NCBI RefSeq assembly: GCF_002163715.1
Contig: NZ_CP015698.1
Span: 806,001-870,000 of the forward strand
Reading direction: 5' to 3'
Length of the DNA: 64,000 bases
Origin: Curvibacter sp. AEP1-3
GTDB lineage: Bacteria > Pseudomonadota > Gammaproteobacteria > Burkholderiales > Burkholderiaceae_C
Shown here: piece by piece, positions 63,224-64,000 of the stretch
How the letters are laid out: every line of letters starts with the position of its first letter
Numbering within the stretch: position 1 is the first letter of the stretch
The notes under the pieces: generated by a model
What the model was told of the DNA's origin: nothing
What the model saw: only the letters and a program-made list of their open reading frames with translations
The model's database searches: none
Made by a program: the position numbers and the translations under genes

Positions 63224-63778
63224 ATGAAAATCGCACAAGAAATCCGCGCCGGCAATGTGATCATGCACGGCAAAGACCCCATGGTCGTCCTGAAAACCGA
63301 ATACAGCCGCGGCGGCCGCAACTCTGCCACCGTGCGCATGAAGCTCAAGAGCCTGATCGCTAACTTCGGTACCGAAGTGGTATTCAAGGCCGACGACAAG
63401 ATGGACCAGATCATTCTGGACAAGAAGGATTGCACTTACTCCTACTTCGCTGATCCCCTGTATGTTTGGATGGATGCCGACTACAACCAGTACGAAGTCG
63501 AAGCCGAAAACATGGGCGACTCCCTGAACTACCTGGAAGACGGCATGACCGCCGAAGTGGTTTTCTACGAAGGCAAAGCCATCTCCGTCGAACTGCCCAC
63601 TAGCGTGGAACGTGAAATCACCTGGACTGAGCCTGCTGTGAAGGGTGATACCTCCGGCAAGGTGCTCAAGCCTGCCAAGATCGCCACCGGTTTCGAAATC
63701 GGCGTGCCAATATTCGTGGCCCAAGGCGACCGCGTTGAAATCGACACCCGTACCGGCGAATATCGCAAACGCGTCTAA
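63224..63778 (+). CDS. efp: Elongation factor P
   Basis: 184-residue translation factor that relieves stalling at polyproline. Arg32 in YSRGGRNSA is the site rhamnosylated by EarP. KOW-like N-domain, then the two OB domains ([60 protein letters not shown], and [19 protein letters not shown] end). Start at 63224 ([12 protein letters not shown]) is the family N-terminus. A strong terminator follows at 63814. Confidence 0.97.
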   Translation: MKIAQEIRAGNVIMHGKDPMVVLKTEYSRGGRNSATVRMKLKSLIANFGTEVVFKADDKMDQIILDKKDCTYSYFADPLYVWMDADYNQYEVEAENMGDSLNYLEDGMTAEVVFYEGKAISVELPTSVEREITWTEPAVKGDTSGKVLKPAKIATGFEIGVPIFVAQGDRVEIDTRTGEYRKRV

Positions 63779-63813
63779 TCCACGCACTGCACTGGCCTTT
63801 AGGGGCCCTCCAG

Positions 63814-63839
63814 AAAAAGCTCCTTCGGGAGCTTTTTTT
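63814..63839 (+). terminator. Terminator after efp
   Basis: AAAAAGCTCC (63814-63823), UUCG tetraloop, GGAGCTTTTT (63828-63837) with a T-run. Classic intrinsic terminator 36 bases after the efp stop. Confidence 0.93.
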
Positions 63840-63915
63840 ATGGCCGCAAACAAGCCGCAAAAAACGGCACGTCTCTTGCCTTCAGAGTGCCACGAAACTG
63901 CCGCACAATGAAGCC

Positions 63916-64000
63916 ATGGAAAACACGCAAAACCTCAACGAAAGCCGTATCGCCAACGCCTGGGCGGACCTGCAAAACCATTCTGACCAGGGCGGCGCCC
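63916..64000 (+). CDS. Start of an unidentified gene (runs off the window)
   Basis: First 28 residues, reading ENTQNLNESRIANAWADLQN after the Met. The ATG at 63916 was preferred over 63908, whose frame is lysine/proline-rich and less protein-like. The beginning is too short to name a family. The gap from 63840 to 63915 shows no feature. Confidence 0.45.
   Translation, partial: MENTQNLNESRIANAWADLQNHSDQGGA

Overview
The window looks like a chromosomal piece of a GC-rich betaproteobacterium, most likely Burkholderiales, family Comamonadaceae (Rhodoferax-like). This rests on gene order typical of the group (rpsF-priB-rpsR-rplI then dnaB; alaA-hom-thrC-moeA-moaD; surE-pcm-nlpD-rpoS; hupB-tRNA-Val-ppiD), on the earP/efp pair with arginine 32 in EF-P, and on protein families characteristic of it. 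The species call is inference; no rRNA gene is present.

Layout. 1-3.3 kb: end of a GGDEF protein, a small envelope-stress-type cluster (ElaB-like, holin-like, glycine-zipper lipoprotein) and an MFS exporter divergent from an AraC regulator. 4.3-7.6 kb: double PRC-barrel protein, PPK2 kinase, cupin, serine/threonine dehydratase. 8.1-12.0 kb: an osmoprotectant ABC importer in the order of yehZYXW. 12.1-23.1 kb: clpB, molybdopterin genes moaE/moaD/moeA (split by an inserted, oppositely oriented dapA-like gene), thrC, hom, alaA. 23.2-29.2 kb: Mth938-type protein, Bcp peroxiredoxin, PIN-PhoH protein, dnaB and the rpsF operon. 29.3-35.0 kb: a DUF4212-SSS symporter translationally coupled to ppsA, with ppsR divergent. 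35.0-43.7 kb: an iron locus (DUF2325 protein, bacterioferritin, Sel1 protein, Bfd, TonB-dependent receptor, PiuC, TonB-ExbB-ExbD, HemP) with Fur-box-like sites. 43.8-51.8 kb: heme-binding-type protein, BI-1 protein, lipoprotein, rlmD, rpoS-nlpD-pcm-surE, quinone oxidoreductase. 51.85-56.62 kb: a 4.8-kb integrative element in tRNA-His. 56.6-64.0 kb: tRNA-His, ppiD, tRNA-Val, hupB, pgsA, uvrC, earP, efp and the start of another gene.

The two least ordinary things are these. First, a compact integrative element is bounded by a 50-bp perfect direct repeat of the 3' two thirds of tRNA-His. It has paired TTGCCTACA repeats near both ends, a tyrosine recombinase, an AlpA-like/unknown/replication-like gene cassette with internal iteron-like repeats, and a lipoprotein as possible cargo. 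Second, a dispersed REP-like palindromic repeat (about 50-60 bp, at least 11 copies in both orientations) sits in intergenic spaces, supplies the stop codons of three genes, and lies in frame inside rpoS and earP.

Functional links: the iron genes form one uptake/storage module; ppsA, ppsR and the coupled symporter point to three-carbon or acetate uptake and gluconeogenesis; earP and efp form the known EF-P rhamnosylation pair; yehZYXW-type genes, rpoS, clpB, the PPK2 kinase and the ElaB/lipoprotein cluster suggest good provision for osmotic and stationary-phase stress. No CRISPR array, IS element or rRNA was seen. All coordinates and motifs were read by eye; no homology search was run.
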